64,000 nucleotides of DNA, taken from positions 9,623 to 73,622 of the forward strand of contig JBEKLU010000015.1 of assembly GCA_050010035.1 (NCBI GenBank). The letters are read 5' to 3'. Each line of letters opens with the position of its first letter. Positions within the stretch are counted from its first letter, which is position 1. The DNA comes from Roseiarcus sp050010035 (lineage in GTDB: Bacteria > Pseudomonadota > Alphaproteobacteria > Rhizobiales > Beijerinckiaceae). The translations under genes and the position numbers were made by a program. Under the pieces are notes generated by a model. It made no database searches. It was given only the letters and a program-made list of their open reading frames with translations, and was not told where the DNA came from. Of the stretch, positions 1 to 8,144 are shown piece after piece.

Positions 1-652
1 TGCGCGAAGGCGATCTTGAGGAAATCGAGGGTGATGCGCCAATAGGGGTCGAAAGCGTCGGTGACGAGAGTGTCGAGCCGCCGCGGATCGACGCCCTCGA
101 TGATCATGTCGTCGATCAGCGCGGCGAGGTCGCCCGCCAGCGCGTAGGCCTGGGCCGGGCTCGTCGCCACCAGCGGGCGCTCGCTTTCGTCGAACACCTT
201 GCGCCCGTCGGCCTCGACGCGGCAGATGGCGCCGCCGAGCGCCTCGCCCCAGGCGCGCGTCAATCGGGCCAGAGTCATGCGGCGGGTGAGTTCGCCGACG
301 GCGGGCGGCGCGATGTCGCTCAAGGTTTCGTCGGGCTCGGCCAAGCCGAGTTCGCCCTGCGTCGGCTCGAAGGCGCCGAGCGGCGCGATGCGCGGCAGGA
401 TCAGGCTCGTTTTGCCGCTCGCTTCCACCAAGGCGCGCGCGAGAGCAGCCGCGGCGCGCTGCGTCGGCACGTAGATCGTCGCGTTCGCCAGTTCGAGCGG
501 CCCGCCCCCGCCGGGGAAGCCCTCGACCAGAGCGCCCTCGATCAGCGCATGGGCGAGCGTCGCCAGAAACGGCGCGCCGGCGGGAATGGTGAAAACGTTG
601 GCGTCGGTCAGGGCGGACTCGGGGGAGGCTTGAGCGAGTCGCCCTTTGTCAC
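1..652 (-). CDS. addB: Double-strand break repair protein AddB, N-terminal part (runs off the left edge)
   Basis: This is the N-terminal part of the AddB subunit of the AddAB helicase-nuclease, which resects double-strand breaks for RecA. Read on the minus strand, residues begin near DANVFTIPAGAPFLATLA and continue with NATIYVPTQRAAAALARAL and LILPRIAPLG, the usual opening of the alphaproteobacterial AddB. The C-terminal part lies outside the window. The start is unclear because no ATG or GTG is in frame just upstream. A GTG at 652 would give a natural leader but is in another frame, which would need one extra base at the run of five G at 621-625. A CTG at 611 is the only in-frame near-start. 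The upstream DNA is a composite palindrome (681-898), so the promoter may have been displaced. Confidence 0.8.
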
Positions 653-680
653 GCTCGGCGCGTGGGAAGGCAAGCGGGGC

Positions 681-898
681 GCGCCCCTTCCCCCCTTGCG
701 GGGGAAGGTGTCGCCCCGAAGGGGCGACGGATGAGGGGGGCGCCGCAAGGCGCGTTGCTTTGGTGTTGGCGAATGTTTCTTGGCTTAAACGGAAGAATTG
801 CCACGGACCGCGCCTATACTGCCAACGCGCCTTGCGGCGCGCCCCCTCATCCGACCGGCTTCGCCGGCCACCTTCCCCCACGAGGGGGGAAGGGGCGT
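681..898. repeat. Composite palindrome: two inverted copies of a GC-rich dispersed repeat
   Basis: A left unit (about 681-757) has a CCCCTTCCCCC/GGGGGAAGG hairpin, then TCGCCCC/GGGGCGA, then GGATGAGGGGGG and CGCCGCAAGGCGCGTTG. A right unit (about 823-898) is its inverted copy. The whole stretch can fold back on itself over some 70 bp per arm, around a spacer of about 65 bp. The same unit recurs at 35082-35325 (again as a head-to-head pair) and as single units near 62934 and 63430. It sits between addB and parD and contains no gene. Confidence 0.8.
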
Positions 899-913
899 GC
901 GCCTTGCTGGGGG

Positions 914-1243
914 CTATCCATCTGACACACAGGTCAAATTGACTTGTGTGCATAATTTCTCTCGCGAGCCCGGCGCGGCGAGATCGCCGAGACTCTGAAG
1001 ATGGGCGCGCAGAGCGGGCGCGTCCGCAAATTCCTTAAACGCGCCGCGATCGAGAGCCGAGAGGCCGACGAGCGCGGCGGCGCGCAGGCCTTCGAGCTTC
1101 GCCGCGTCCTCGACTTCCCGGTTTTCGATCATGCGCAACCCTTCGCGGATCACTTCGCTGGCGTTTTGATAGCGACCGCTTTGGACCAGAGACTCGATAA
1201 GCGTCGTCTGACGTTCGGTCAAAACGACATTGCGCGTCGGCAT
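914..1243 (-). CDS. parD: ParD-type (CopG/RHH) antitoxin, orphan
   Basis: The protein has about 109 residues and opens with MPTRNVVLTERQ, followed by LIESLVQSGRYQNASEVIREGLRMIE, the ribbon-helix-helix DNA-binding and dimerisation segment of ParD antitoxins. ATG at 1243 is preferred over an upstream start because the RHH domain begins there. ParD normally neutralises a ParE toxin encoded just downstream, but the DNA after this gene is only the composite palindrome, so no toxin is visible. The last residues (CTQVNLTCVSDG) are encoded by a near-perfect inverted repeat at 926-950 and look like run-on sequence, so the gene may have lost its native 3' end together with parE. Confidence 0.75.
   Translation of the reverse strand: MPTRNVVLTERQTTLIESLVQSGRYQNASEVIREGLRMIENREVEDAAKLEGLRAAALVGLSALDRGAFKEFADAPALRAHLQSLGDLAAPGSREKLCTQVNLTCVSDG
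926..950. promoter_or_regulatory. 25-bp near-perfect palindrome at the 3' end of parD
   Basis: The arms CACACAGGTCAA and TTGACTTGTGTG are 12 bp, match with one mismatch and are separated by one base. It could be an operator (RHH antitoxins bind such sites) or a remnant of an inserted element. It lies inside the last codons of parD. Confidence 0.4.
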
Positions 1244-1333
1244 CCCATCATCTCCGTTTCGAAGCATCATGGCATAATATGGCGTAATATGCCAATAACC
1301 TGAGTTTCAGGCGGGCCTCGCGCCCCGGCCCTC

Positions 1334-2791
1334 TCACCGCGCCAGCCCGAGCAGCGCGTCGAGATCGATGTGCCGCGCGAGATGCGCGGCAAGCTCGTCG
1401 AGCGTGCGCTCCACCGTCGCGTCGTAACGGAGATCGGACGACGTCCCGAGGCCGGCGAGCCAGGCGGCGCGCTGGGAGTCGTCGGCGAACAGGGCGTGCG
1501 CATAGGCGCCCATGACGCGCCCGTCGGGCGAAATCGCGCCGTCCTCGCGCCCGTCCTCAAAGCGCAGCAGCGGGCGCGCGCAGTCCGGTCCGGTGGTGCG
1601 GCCGATATGCATTTCGTAGCCGGAGAACGGCGCGCCGTTGGCGAGGCAAGTCCCGGAAACGGAGCGCAGCGCCTTCTCGCCCGTCATCACCGTCTCGACG
1701 TCGATGAGCCCGAGCCCTTGCGCCTCGCCGGCCGGCCCTTCGACGCCGTCGGGGTCGGCGACGACGCGCCCGAGCATCTGGTAGCCGCCGCAAACGCCGA
1801 GCGCGCGCCCGCCGCGCCGGACATGGGCGAAGAGATCGACGTCCCATCCTTGAGCGCGAAAGAAGGCGATGTCGGCGATCGTCGCCTTGGTGCCGGGGAG
1901 AATGACGAGATCGGCGACGGGGAGCGGCTCGCCCGGCCGGACCATGACGAGCCGCACGTTGGGCTCGAGCCGCAGCGGATCGAAATCGTCGAAATTGGCG
2001 ATGCGCGAGAGCATGGGCACGGCGATCGTGACCGCGGCGCGCTTCTCCTCGCGCGCGCCGTCGAGGACCACAGCGTCCTCGGGGGGAAGCTTGTGGGCCG
2101 GCGCAAAGAACGGCACGAGGCCCAGCGCGCGCCAGCCCGTGCGCTCTTCGATGAAGCGCAGCCCATCGTCGAACAGACTCGGATCGCCGCGAAACTTGTT
2201 GACGAGAAAGCCGACGATCATTTCCGCGTCCTCGGGCGCGAGCACTTCCCTCGTGCCGACGAGCTGCGCGATGACGCCGCCGCGGTCGATGTCGCCGATC
2301 AGGACGACCGGAACATTCGCGACGCGCGCGAAGCCCATGTTGGCGATGTCGCGTTGGCGCAAATTGACCTCGGCGGCGCTGCCGGCGCCCTCGATCAGCA
2401 CCAGATCGGCCTCGCCCCTGAGGCGCGCGAAACTGTCGAGCACGGCGTCCATCAGTCGCGGCGTCAGGTCGTAGTAGTCGCGCGCGCGCGCCGCGCCGAA
2501 AACGCGGCCCTGCACCACGATCTGCGCGCCGACGTCGCTCTGCGGCTTCAACAGGACCGGGTTCATGTGAACGTTAGGGGCGACGCCGCAGGCGCGCGCC
2601 TGCAGCGCCTGGGCGCGGCCGATCTCGCCGCCCCCAGCGGTCACGGCGGCGTTGTTCGACATGTTCTGCGGCTTGAAGGGTCGCACTTTCAGCCCGCGCG
2701 CGGCGAAGGCGCGGCAGAGCCCGGCGACGATCAGCGACTTGCCGACGTCCGAGCCCGTGCCCTGAAACATCAGCGCGCGCGCCGGGCTCAA
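1334..2791 (-). CDS. cobQ: Cobyric acid synthase CobQ
   Basis: CobQ amidates four side chains of adenosylcobyrinic acid a,c-diamide with glutamine and ATP in cobalamin synthesis. The N-terminal P-loop-like segment MFQGTGSDVGKS and FKPQNMSNNA are typical, as is the central DIDRGG. The C-terminal class I glutamine amidotransferase domain has its nucleophile Cys in ALGVCGGYQMLG and a matching His in GAYAHALF. I chose TTG at 2791, which gives MSPARALMFQGTGSD as in relatives and overlaps the cobO stop by four bases. ATG at 2770 is the alternative. The gene is translationally coupled to cobO. No cobalamin riboswitch is obvious in the short leader upstream of cobO. Confidence 0.93.
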   Translation of the reverse strand: MSPARALMFQGTGSDVGKSLIVAGLCRAFAARGLKVRPFKPQNMSNNAAVTAGGGEIGRAQALQARACGVAPNVHMNPVLLKPQSDVGAQIVVQGRVFGAARARDYYDLTPRLMDAVLDSFARLRGEADLVLIEGAGSAAEVNLRQRDIANMGFARVANVPVVLIGDIDRGGVIAQLVGTREVLAPEDAEMIVGFLVNKFRGDPSLFDDGLRFIEERTGWRALGLVPFFAPAHKLPPEDAVVLDGAREEKRAAVTIAVPMLSRIANFDDFDPLRLEPNVRLVMVRPGEPLPVADLVILPGTKATIADIAFFRAQGWDVDLFAHVRRGGRALGVCGGYQMLGRVVADPDGVEGPAGEAQGLGLIDVETVMTGEKALRSVSGTCLANGAPFSGYEMHIGRTTGPDCARPLLRFEDGREDGAISPDGRVMGAYAHALFADDSQRAAWLAGLGTSSDLRYDATVERTLDELAAHLARHIDLDALLGLAR

Positions 2792-3393
2792 AATTCGACG
2801 CCTTCCTGCGCGCGCACGCCGGCGTCGAAATGGTGCTTGACCGCGCTCATCTCGGTCACCAGATCGGCCGCTTCGATCAGCTCCGGCTTGGCGTTGCGCC
2901 CGGTGACGACGACGTGCAGGCCGTCTCGCCGCGCGCGCAGCGCCGCGACGACCTCGGCGATCGGGAGATGATCGTAGCGCAACGCGATGTTGAGTTCGTC
3001 GAGGATGACGAGGCGGATCGTCGGATCTTCCATCAGCCGCAGCGCTTCCGCCCAGCCCGCGCGCGCGGCGGCGATGTCGCGCTCGCGGTCCTGGGTCTCC
3101 CAGGTGAAGCCCTCGCCCATCGTGCGCCACACGATGGAATCGCCGAAGCGCTCGAACGCCGCGCGCTCGCCGGTCGCCCAGGCGCCCTTGATGAATTGCA
3201 CGACGCCGACGCGATGGCCGCGCCCGAGCGCGCGCAGCGCCAGGCCGAAGGCGGCGGTCGATTTGCCTTTGCCGGCGCCGGTGTGAACGATCAGCAGACC
3301 CTTGGCGAGAATGGGCCGCGCCGTCACCGCGGCGTCCTGCAACGCCTTGCGTCTGACCATCTCGGCTTTGTGCCGCGCCGCCTCGTCCGTCAT
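2788..3393 (-). CDS. cobO: Cob(I)yrinic acid a,c-diamide adenosyltransferase (CobA/CobO type)
   Basis: This enzyme of 201 residues transfers the 5'-deoxyadenosyl group of ATP to the cobalt of corrinoids. It has the P-loop TGAGKGKSTAAFGLALRA near residue 40, VVQFIKGAW, the acidic LVILDELN and the C-terminal VTEMSAVKHHFDAGVRAQEGVEF, all hallmarks of the CobA/CobO/BtuR family. It is the first gene of a two-gene unit with cobQ. The order adenosylation then amidation matches the pathway order. Confidence 0.93.
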   Translation of the reverse strand: MTDEAARHKAEMVRRKALQDAAVTARPILAKGLLIVHTGAGKGKSTAAFGLALRALGRGHRVGVVQFIKGAWATGERAAFERFGDSIVWRTMGEGFTWETQDRERDIAAARAGWAEALRLMEDPTIRLVILDELNIALRYDHLPIAEVVAALRARRDGLHVVVTGRNAKPELIEAADLVTEMSAVKHHFDAGVRAQEGVEF

Positions 3394-3552
3394 ATCCGCT
3401 CCTCGCCGGGGCCGACGGCTAGCAGGTTTGGCGGGACGAGGCTATCGGCCGCGCGGAAGAGCGAAATTTACCCTCAAACCAATTGGCGCGCGGCGCGCCC
3501 CGCGATCCATAGTAATGTGGTCGAACCCCCTCAACCGAAGGTTCTCCCGTTC

Positions 3553-3798
3553 ATGACGACGCGGTCAACGATCCTCACGCACATTCGCGACGTCGCCGCG
3601 CAGCAGGGCAAGACGCTCGCGCCGCTGTCCGACGATCTGCCGTTGCTGGAGTCCGGGCTCGACTCCCTGTGTTTCGCCATCCTCGTGGCGCGCCTCGAGG
3701 ACGCGCTCGGCGCCGACCCGTTCACCACCGCGCAGTCGCTGCGCTTTCCGCGCACCATCGGCGAACTGATCGCCCTCTACGACGAAGCCCTTGTCTGA
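3553..3798 (+). CDS. Acyl carrier protein-like protein (carrier 1)
   Basis: This small acidic helical protein of 81 residues carries the phosphopantetheine attachment serine in LLESGLDSLCFAILVARLE. ATG at 3553 follows a divergent gap after cobO. The gene overlaps the next gene (AMP-forming ligase, TTG start at 3791) by eight bases, so the two are translated together and this protein is probably the acceptor for the acyl group activated by that ligase. It is not the fatty-acid-synthase AcpP, whose local sequence (DSLD) and setting differ. The substrate is unknown. Confidence 0.8.
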   Translation: MTTRSTILTHIRDVAAQQGKTLAPLSDDLPLLESGLDSLCFAILVARLEDALGADPFTTAQSLRFPRTIGELIALYDEALV

Positions 3799-5149
3799 AC
3801 CGCTCACCCTGGCGCGGCTGATGGAGGCGGGCGCGGGCCTCGGCAGACGAATCGCGACGCGCGACTGGCGCGTGTCCCTCGACGATTTCGCCCGCGCGAC
3901 GAGCCTGGGCGCCCATCGTCCTCGCCTCGAAGGGCGCTCGGTCGTCCTCGCCGTCGGCGACATGGCCAAGGCGGCGGCGGCGCTGATCGAGCTCGACGGC
4001 CTCGCGCGCCGCATCGTGCTGTGCCCGCCCGCCTTCGACATGCGCGGCCTCGACGCGCTGGTCCGCGACGCCGAGGCCGACGCGCTGGTCTACGACGGCG
4101 ACGACGCCGCCCCGCCGGCCCGGCTCGATCTGCTCGCGCCGTGCCGCCTGCCGCTCGAACCCTCGAGCGCGCCGCGCTCGCCGCGCCTCGCCACCGAGTG
4201 GGTCATGCCGACCTCTGGCACCAGCGGTCCGCCGAAGATGGTCGTGCATACGCTCGCCACGCTGACAGGCCCGTTCCGCCCCGCGCTGGCGCAAGCCTGG
4301 GCGACGTTCTACGACATTCGCCGCTACGGCGGCCTGCAGATTTTTTTGCGCGCGCTCGCGGGCACCGAATCGCTGACGCTGAGCGGCGCCGGCGAAAGCG
4401 TCGAGGCGTTCCTGATCCGCTTGGGCGAAGCGGGCGCCAAGCACATTTCCGGCACGCCCTCGCATTGGCGCAAGGTTCTGATGAGCGCTCAGGCGCGCCG
4501 CATCGAGCCCGAGACCGTCCGTCTCTCCGGCGAGATCGCCGACGACGCCGTGCTCGCCGCCTTGCGCGCGCTCTATCCGAGCGCCCGCGTCGAGCACGCC
4601 TACGCCTCGACCGAAGCGGGCGTCGCCTTCGCCGTCGGCGACGGCCGCGCCGGATTTCCCGCTGCGCTGATCGACGAGGTCGGCGACGCAGCGATGAAAA
4701 TCGTCGACGGCTCGCTGCGCATCCGCTCCAACCGCACGGCGCTGCGCTATATCGGCGCCGACGCGCCGCCGCTGCGCGACGCCGAGGGCTTCGTCGACAG
4801 CGGCGACATCGTCGAGCGGCGCGGCGATCGCTATCGCTTCGTCGGCCGGCGCGGTGGGATCATCAACGTCGGCGGCGCCAAAATTCACCCCGAAGAGGTC
4901 GAGGCGGCGCTCAACGCGCACTCCGCGGTCAGCGCGAGCCGCGTCTTCGCGAGGCCCAGCCCGATCACCGGCGCCCTGGTCGCCGCCGAAGTGGTGCTGC
5001 GCGAGGGCGTCGCCGCCAACGACGACCTGAGCCGGGAGATTCTGGCCTCGTGCCGCGCGGCGCTGCCCGCGCACAAGGCGCCCGCCTTCCTTCGCTTCGT
5101 CCCGGACCTGCCGATGACCTCGGGGGGAAAGCTGGCGCGCCATGGATAA
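3791..5149 (+). CDS. AMP-forming acyl ligase (ANL superfamily) of a carrier-protein cassette
   Basis: An adenylating enzyme of 452 residues, short for the family. Visible motifs are the ATP-binding MPTSGTSGPPKMVVHT, YASTEAGVAF, the hinge region VDSGDIVERRGDRYRFVGR, INVGGAKIHPEEVE, and the A10 lysine in TSGGKLARH. It most likely adenylates a carboxylic acid and passes it to the carrier protein encoded immediately upstream. It starts at a TTG that overlaps the carrier gene, and its end overlaps the SDR start at 5142, so the three genes form a tight operon. The acid substrate cannot be read from sequence. Confidence 0.85.
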   Translation: MSEPLTLARLMEAGAGLGRRIATRDWRVSLDDFARATSLGAHRPRLEGRSVVLAVGDMAKAAAALIELDGLARRIVLCPPAFDMRGLDALVRDAEADALVYDGDDAAPPARLDLLAPCRLPLEPSSAPRSPRLATEWVMPTSGTSGPPKMVVHTLATLTGPFRPALAQAWATFYDIRRYGGLQIFLRALAGTESLTLSGAGESVEAFLIRLGEAGAKHISGTPSHWRKVLMSAQARRIEPETVRLSGEIADDAVLAALRALYPSARVEHAYASTEAGVAFAVGDGRAGFPAALIDEVGDAAMKIVDGSLRIRSNRTALRYIGADAPPLRDAEGFVDSGDIVERRGDRYRFVGRRGGIINVGGAKIHPEEVEAALNAHSAVSASRVFARPSPITGALVAAEVVLREGVAANDDLSREILASCRAALPAHKAPAFLRFVPDLPMTSGGKLARHG

Positions 5150-5876
5150 CGTCGTCGTCACCGGCGCCAGCCGCGGCATCGGCCTCGCCATCGCCGCGCG
5201 GCTGGCGCGGGTGGGCTTTGCGGTCGCCGCCGTCGCACGCAACCGGAGCGAGGCGTTCGATCGAGTCGCGGCCGAGGTGGCGAGCGACGGCGTCGGCGCG
5301 CTGCATTTCGAGGAGTTCGATCTCAACGAAATCGACGCGATTCCCGCTTTCGTGCGCGAACTGCGCGCGCATCGCGGCCCGATCTACGGCCTCGTCAACA
5401 ACGCCGGCATTGGCACTGAAGGGCTGCTGGCGACGATGGCCAACCCCGACATCGAGGCGCTCATCCGGCTCAACACGCTTTCGCCGATCGTGCTGACCAA
5501 ATACGTCGTGCGCGGCATGATGGCCGAGGGGCGCGGGCGCGTCGTCAATATTTCGTCGATCGTCGCCTCGACCGGCTACAACGGCCTCTCCGTCTACGCC
5601 GCGACCAAGGCGGCGCTGGTCGGCTTCACCAAATCGCTGGCGCGCGAGGTCGGCCGGGTCGGCGTCACCGTCAACGCCATCGCCCCCGGCTTCGTCGCCA
5701 CCGAAATGACGCGCGGCGTAGAAGCCGACGCCCGCGCGCGCATCGCCGCCCGCAGCGCCCTGCGCCGGCTCGCCGAGGCCGAAGACGTCGCCGCCATGGC
5801 GGCGTTCCTGATGGGCGAGGGCGGGCGGAATATTTCTGGCGCGGTGATGACGGTGGATGCGGGCGGGACGGCGTAG
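5142..5876 (+). CDS. FabG-like short-chain dehydrogenase/reductase
   Basis: A classical SDR of 244 residues. It shows the cofactor motif TGASRGIGLA, NNAG, the catalytic Ser in NISSIVAS and the active-site YAATK, then PGFVATEMT and a C-terminal VDAGGTA. It resembles 3-oxoacyl-carrier-protein reductases. The eight-base overlap with the upstream ligase gene and the carrier protein before that suggest that it reduces a keto (or oxidises a hydroxy) group on a carrier-bound substrate, which is inference from context. It is the last gene of the cassette. Confidence 0.85.
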   Translation: MDNVVVTGASRGIGLAIAARLARVGFAVAAVARNRSEAFDRVAAEVASDGVGALHFEEFDLNEIDAIPAFVRELRAHRGPIYGLVNNAGIGTEGLLATMANPDIEALIRLNTLSPIVLTKYVVRGMMAEGRGRVVNISSIVASTGYNGLSVYAATKAALVGFTKSLAREVGRVGVTVNAIAPGFVATEMTRGVEADARARIAARSALRRLAEAEDVAAMAAFLMGEGGRNISGAVMTVDAGGTA

Positions 5877-6107
5877 GGCGGGCGTCTTGTGCGCGAAGGC
5901 GGGAGTGGCGGGCGAAGTACGATTCGTGAAGCGGTTGGCCCGACTCGCCGCTTGATACGGCGAGACCGGAGGGGCGAATTGCATCTCGGTCTCGCCAATG
6001 CGGCAGAGCCCGTTGCTGCGTGGACAGTTGCATGGCGTGGTGCAATGTTGCGAATTGGAGCTTATACGACCTTCATGTGCGCGTGAGTTCGAAAAACGGG
6101 GGACGCA

Positions 6108-6902
6108 ATGGTGGAAACCTTGCGGGTTGGCGTCGAATGGGCACAGAATCTGTCCACAATCCCCAAAGTCCTTATTTCGTCGGTTCTCATTCTCCTGTGT
6201 GGGCTGGCAATCATCGTTCTTTGGCAAAAGCCACCTGAAACGGTACCCGAAAAGGAAGCACCGGGAAGCACCAATCAGACCGGCTACGCAGCGTCCAGCG
6301 GCCAGTCTGGCGGTGTAAACGCTGGCTTATATATCAACCAAGCCCCTCCCGTAACGGAGCAACAGAAGGCAGAAGCGCTGTTAAGCCTTCAATCTGAGAT
6401 CGAGGAGCTAGCTGAGTTTCCAAACCGCCAGGACTTGCCCGCGCCGCGCACTTTGCTAGAGCAAGCGTCGACAATAAAATTACCTCACCAACTATTCATA
6501 ATTGTAAATAGATATTACAAGAGCACCATACTCGCTGTTCCGAAGGTAGGTAGAGAACTATACGCATTTAAGACATTGTATTACAATTATGAAAACGCCG
6601 AATACGATTTCGAAATAAACACGACAGTGACAATAGGAACGCTCGTCAACGTTGAATTCAAGCAGGCGTGGGCATTGTATTTTCAATATTTCTTATTGCG
6701 AGCAGCAGGGCTGTCACAAAAACAAATTATAGAAGGCGGCAACTTCCTAAACTATAGTATCACGTGGGACGGCGCTGAAAAAATATATAGTGAACTCATA
6801 TCCAAGTCGACCATAGCCGACGCAGTGAAAGAAAATTTATCTCGAAGGGACAGTGTTATGAGGGCGGCTAACGGCATTATCGACACGTACAAGGGCCCAT
6901 AG
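6108..6902 (+). CDS. Membrane-anchored protein of unknown function in an AT-rich island
   Basis: I do not recognise this protein of 264 residues. A short N-terminal cytoplasmic stretch is followed by one hydrophobic helix at about residues 19-41 (KVLISSVLILLCGLAIIVLW), a Pro/Gly/Ser-rich linker, then a soluble domain rich in Tyr, Asn and Ile. Its base composition is clearly more AT-rich than the flanking genes, and codons such as ATA, AGA and TTA are frequent, which points to recent acquisition. No integrase, transposase or partner gene is next to it. It stands alone between the SDR cassette and a structured intergenic region. Confidence 0.7.
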   Translation: MVETLRVGVEWAQNLSTIPKVLISSVLILLCGLAIIVLWQKPPETVPEKEAPGSTNQTGYAASSGQSGGVNAGLYINQAPPVTEQQKAEALLSLQSEIEELAEFPNRQDLPAPRTLLEQASTIKLPHQLFIIVNRYYKSTILAVPKVGRELYAFKTLYYNYENAEYDFEINTTVTIGTLVNVEFKQAWALYFQYFLLRAAGLSQKQIIEGGNFLNYSITWDGAEKIYSELISKSTIADAVKENLSRRDSVMRAANGIIDTYKGP

Positions 6903-7286
6903 AGCGAGTGGCGAAGAACGATCATTTCTTGAGTGTTTAAGAATCGAGAAAACTGCAAGTCGCGGAAACGCCGACGATATACGGCGAGAACGCGATTTTC
7001 AACCCTCGCGCCCGCGGGTCACGGCGCCAGTGCACTTAACTATCGACGCAACCTCTTCTGCCCGGCGGCCTGAGCCGCGCGCAGGAGTCAATGTTTGCGA
7101 GCGCAGCTCGCAACCCGCGAAGCGGGCTCGACATTGACGGCGAGCACGGATCAGGTGCCGGCGACCCGGCAGGCATCGAATCCCGATGTGCGAACTCAGT
7201 GGCCGACATCCTAACCTTCTCCGGGCATAGCCCGTCGAGAGGCGCCCCGCGCCGGCCGACCCCAAGCGTCAACGGAAGTGCAGCGC
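6903..7286. other. Intergenic region with a structured palindrome
   Basis: No convincing coding frame is visible here. The region contains a 52-base element at 7087-7138 described separately. Confidence 0.6.
7087..7138. repeat. 52-bp three-way-junction palindrome
   Basis: The outer arms GTCAATGT (7087-7094) and ACATTGAC (7131-7138) enclose two perfect inner hairpins: TTGCGAGC/GCTCGCAA with a GCA loop (7095-7113) and CCCGC/GCGGG with a GAA loop (7114-7126). The three stems fold as a three-way junction on either strand. It may be a small mobile palindrome or a structured RNA, and no second copy is seen in this window. Confidence 0.6.
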
Positions 7287-8144
7287 TCACCCCTCGATCG
7301 GGAAGCGGAACGCGGCGGTGGTGTCGCGGTCCGCTTCGCCGCGCGCGATCGCCGCGTCGTAGAGCGCCGCCACGCTCGGCATCACGGCGAGCGCGACGTC
7401 GTGCCGCTTGGCCTCCTCGATCATCAGCCGGACATCCTTGCGCGCCATGGCGATGGTGAACGACGCCGGCTCGTAAGGGCCCGAGGCGACTTTCGCCGCG
7501 CGCGCGGGCAGCATCTCGCCGGGATTGAACTGCTTGAACATCGCCACCGCGTCGGCGGGCGCCACCCCGACCGCGTGGGCGAGACGCGCGATGTCGGCGA
7601 CGACGCCCATCATGCCGATCAGCGTCAGGTTGCCGAACAGCTTGTAGGCGGCGGCCGTCCCCGGCTTCGGCCCCAGGTTGGTCACCCGCCCGGTCATTGT
7701 CTCGAGCTCGGGCATGACCGCCGCGCATTGCGCGGGGTCGCCGGAGACCAGCATGAGGCCCGTCCCGTCGCGCGCGTTGACGGGCGCCATGAACACCGGC
7801 GCATGAATGAAGACCTTGCCGCGCTTCGCCCATCGCGCGATGCGCTCGACCGTCGGCGTCGGCGCGGTCGTCGTATGGTCGATGATCCAGGTGGACGCGG
7901 GAATGGAATTCGCCAGCGGCTCCAATACGGCGTCGACCGCGCCGTCGTCGGAGAGCGACAAATGAATTCTCTCGACGCCCTCGATCGCCGCCGCCGCGTC
8001 GGCGAAGGCGTGGGCGCCGTCGGCTTCCAGCGCCTTGGCTTTGGCGGGGTCGCGGTTCCAGACGGCGACCTGGTGGCCGTTCTGCAGCATCCGGCGGACG
8101 AAGCCGGCCCCCATCAGGCCCGCGCCGAAGAAAGCTATTTTCAT
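7287..8144 (-). CDS. Beta-hydroxyacid dehydrogenase (3-hydroxyisobutyrate dehydrogenase family)
   Basis: A protein of 285 residues with an N-terminal Rossmann motif, MKIAFFGAGLMGAGFVRRM, and the family's C-terminal all-helical domain. It contains the catalytic lysine region PGTAAAYKLFGNL, where Lys is the conserved catalytic residue of this family. Members oxidise 3-hydroxyisobutyrate, tartronate semialdehyde, glyoxylate or related acids with NAD(P), and the substrate cannot be fixed from sequence. ATG at 8144 is chosen because it begins the Rossmann strand directly. The neighbours do not suggest a pathway. Confidence 0.85.
   Translation of the reverse strand: MKIAFFGAGLMGAGFVRRMLQNGHQVAVWNRDPAKAKALEADGAHAFADAAAAIEGVERIHLSLSDDGAVDAVLEPLANSIPASTWIIDHTTTAPTPTVERIARWAKRGKVFIHAPVFMAPVNARDGTGLMLVSGDPAQCAAVMPELETMTGRVTNLGPKPGTAAAYKLFGNLTLIGMMGVVADIARLAHAVGVAPADAVAMFKQFNPGEMLPARAAKVASGPYEPASFTIAMARKDVRLMIEEAKRHDVALAVMPSVAALYDAAIARGEADRDTTAAFRFPIEG

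Noticed and set aside
1370..2971. A 533-codon plus-strand frame opposite cobQ
   Set aside because: It is a shadow frame of cobQ/cobO, with no recognisable protein features.
3394..3552. Cobalamin riboswitch upstream of cobO
   Set aside because: The leader is short and lacks a recognisable B12 box.
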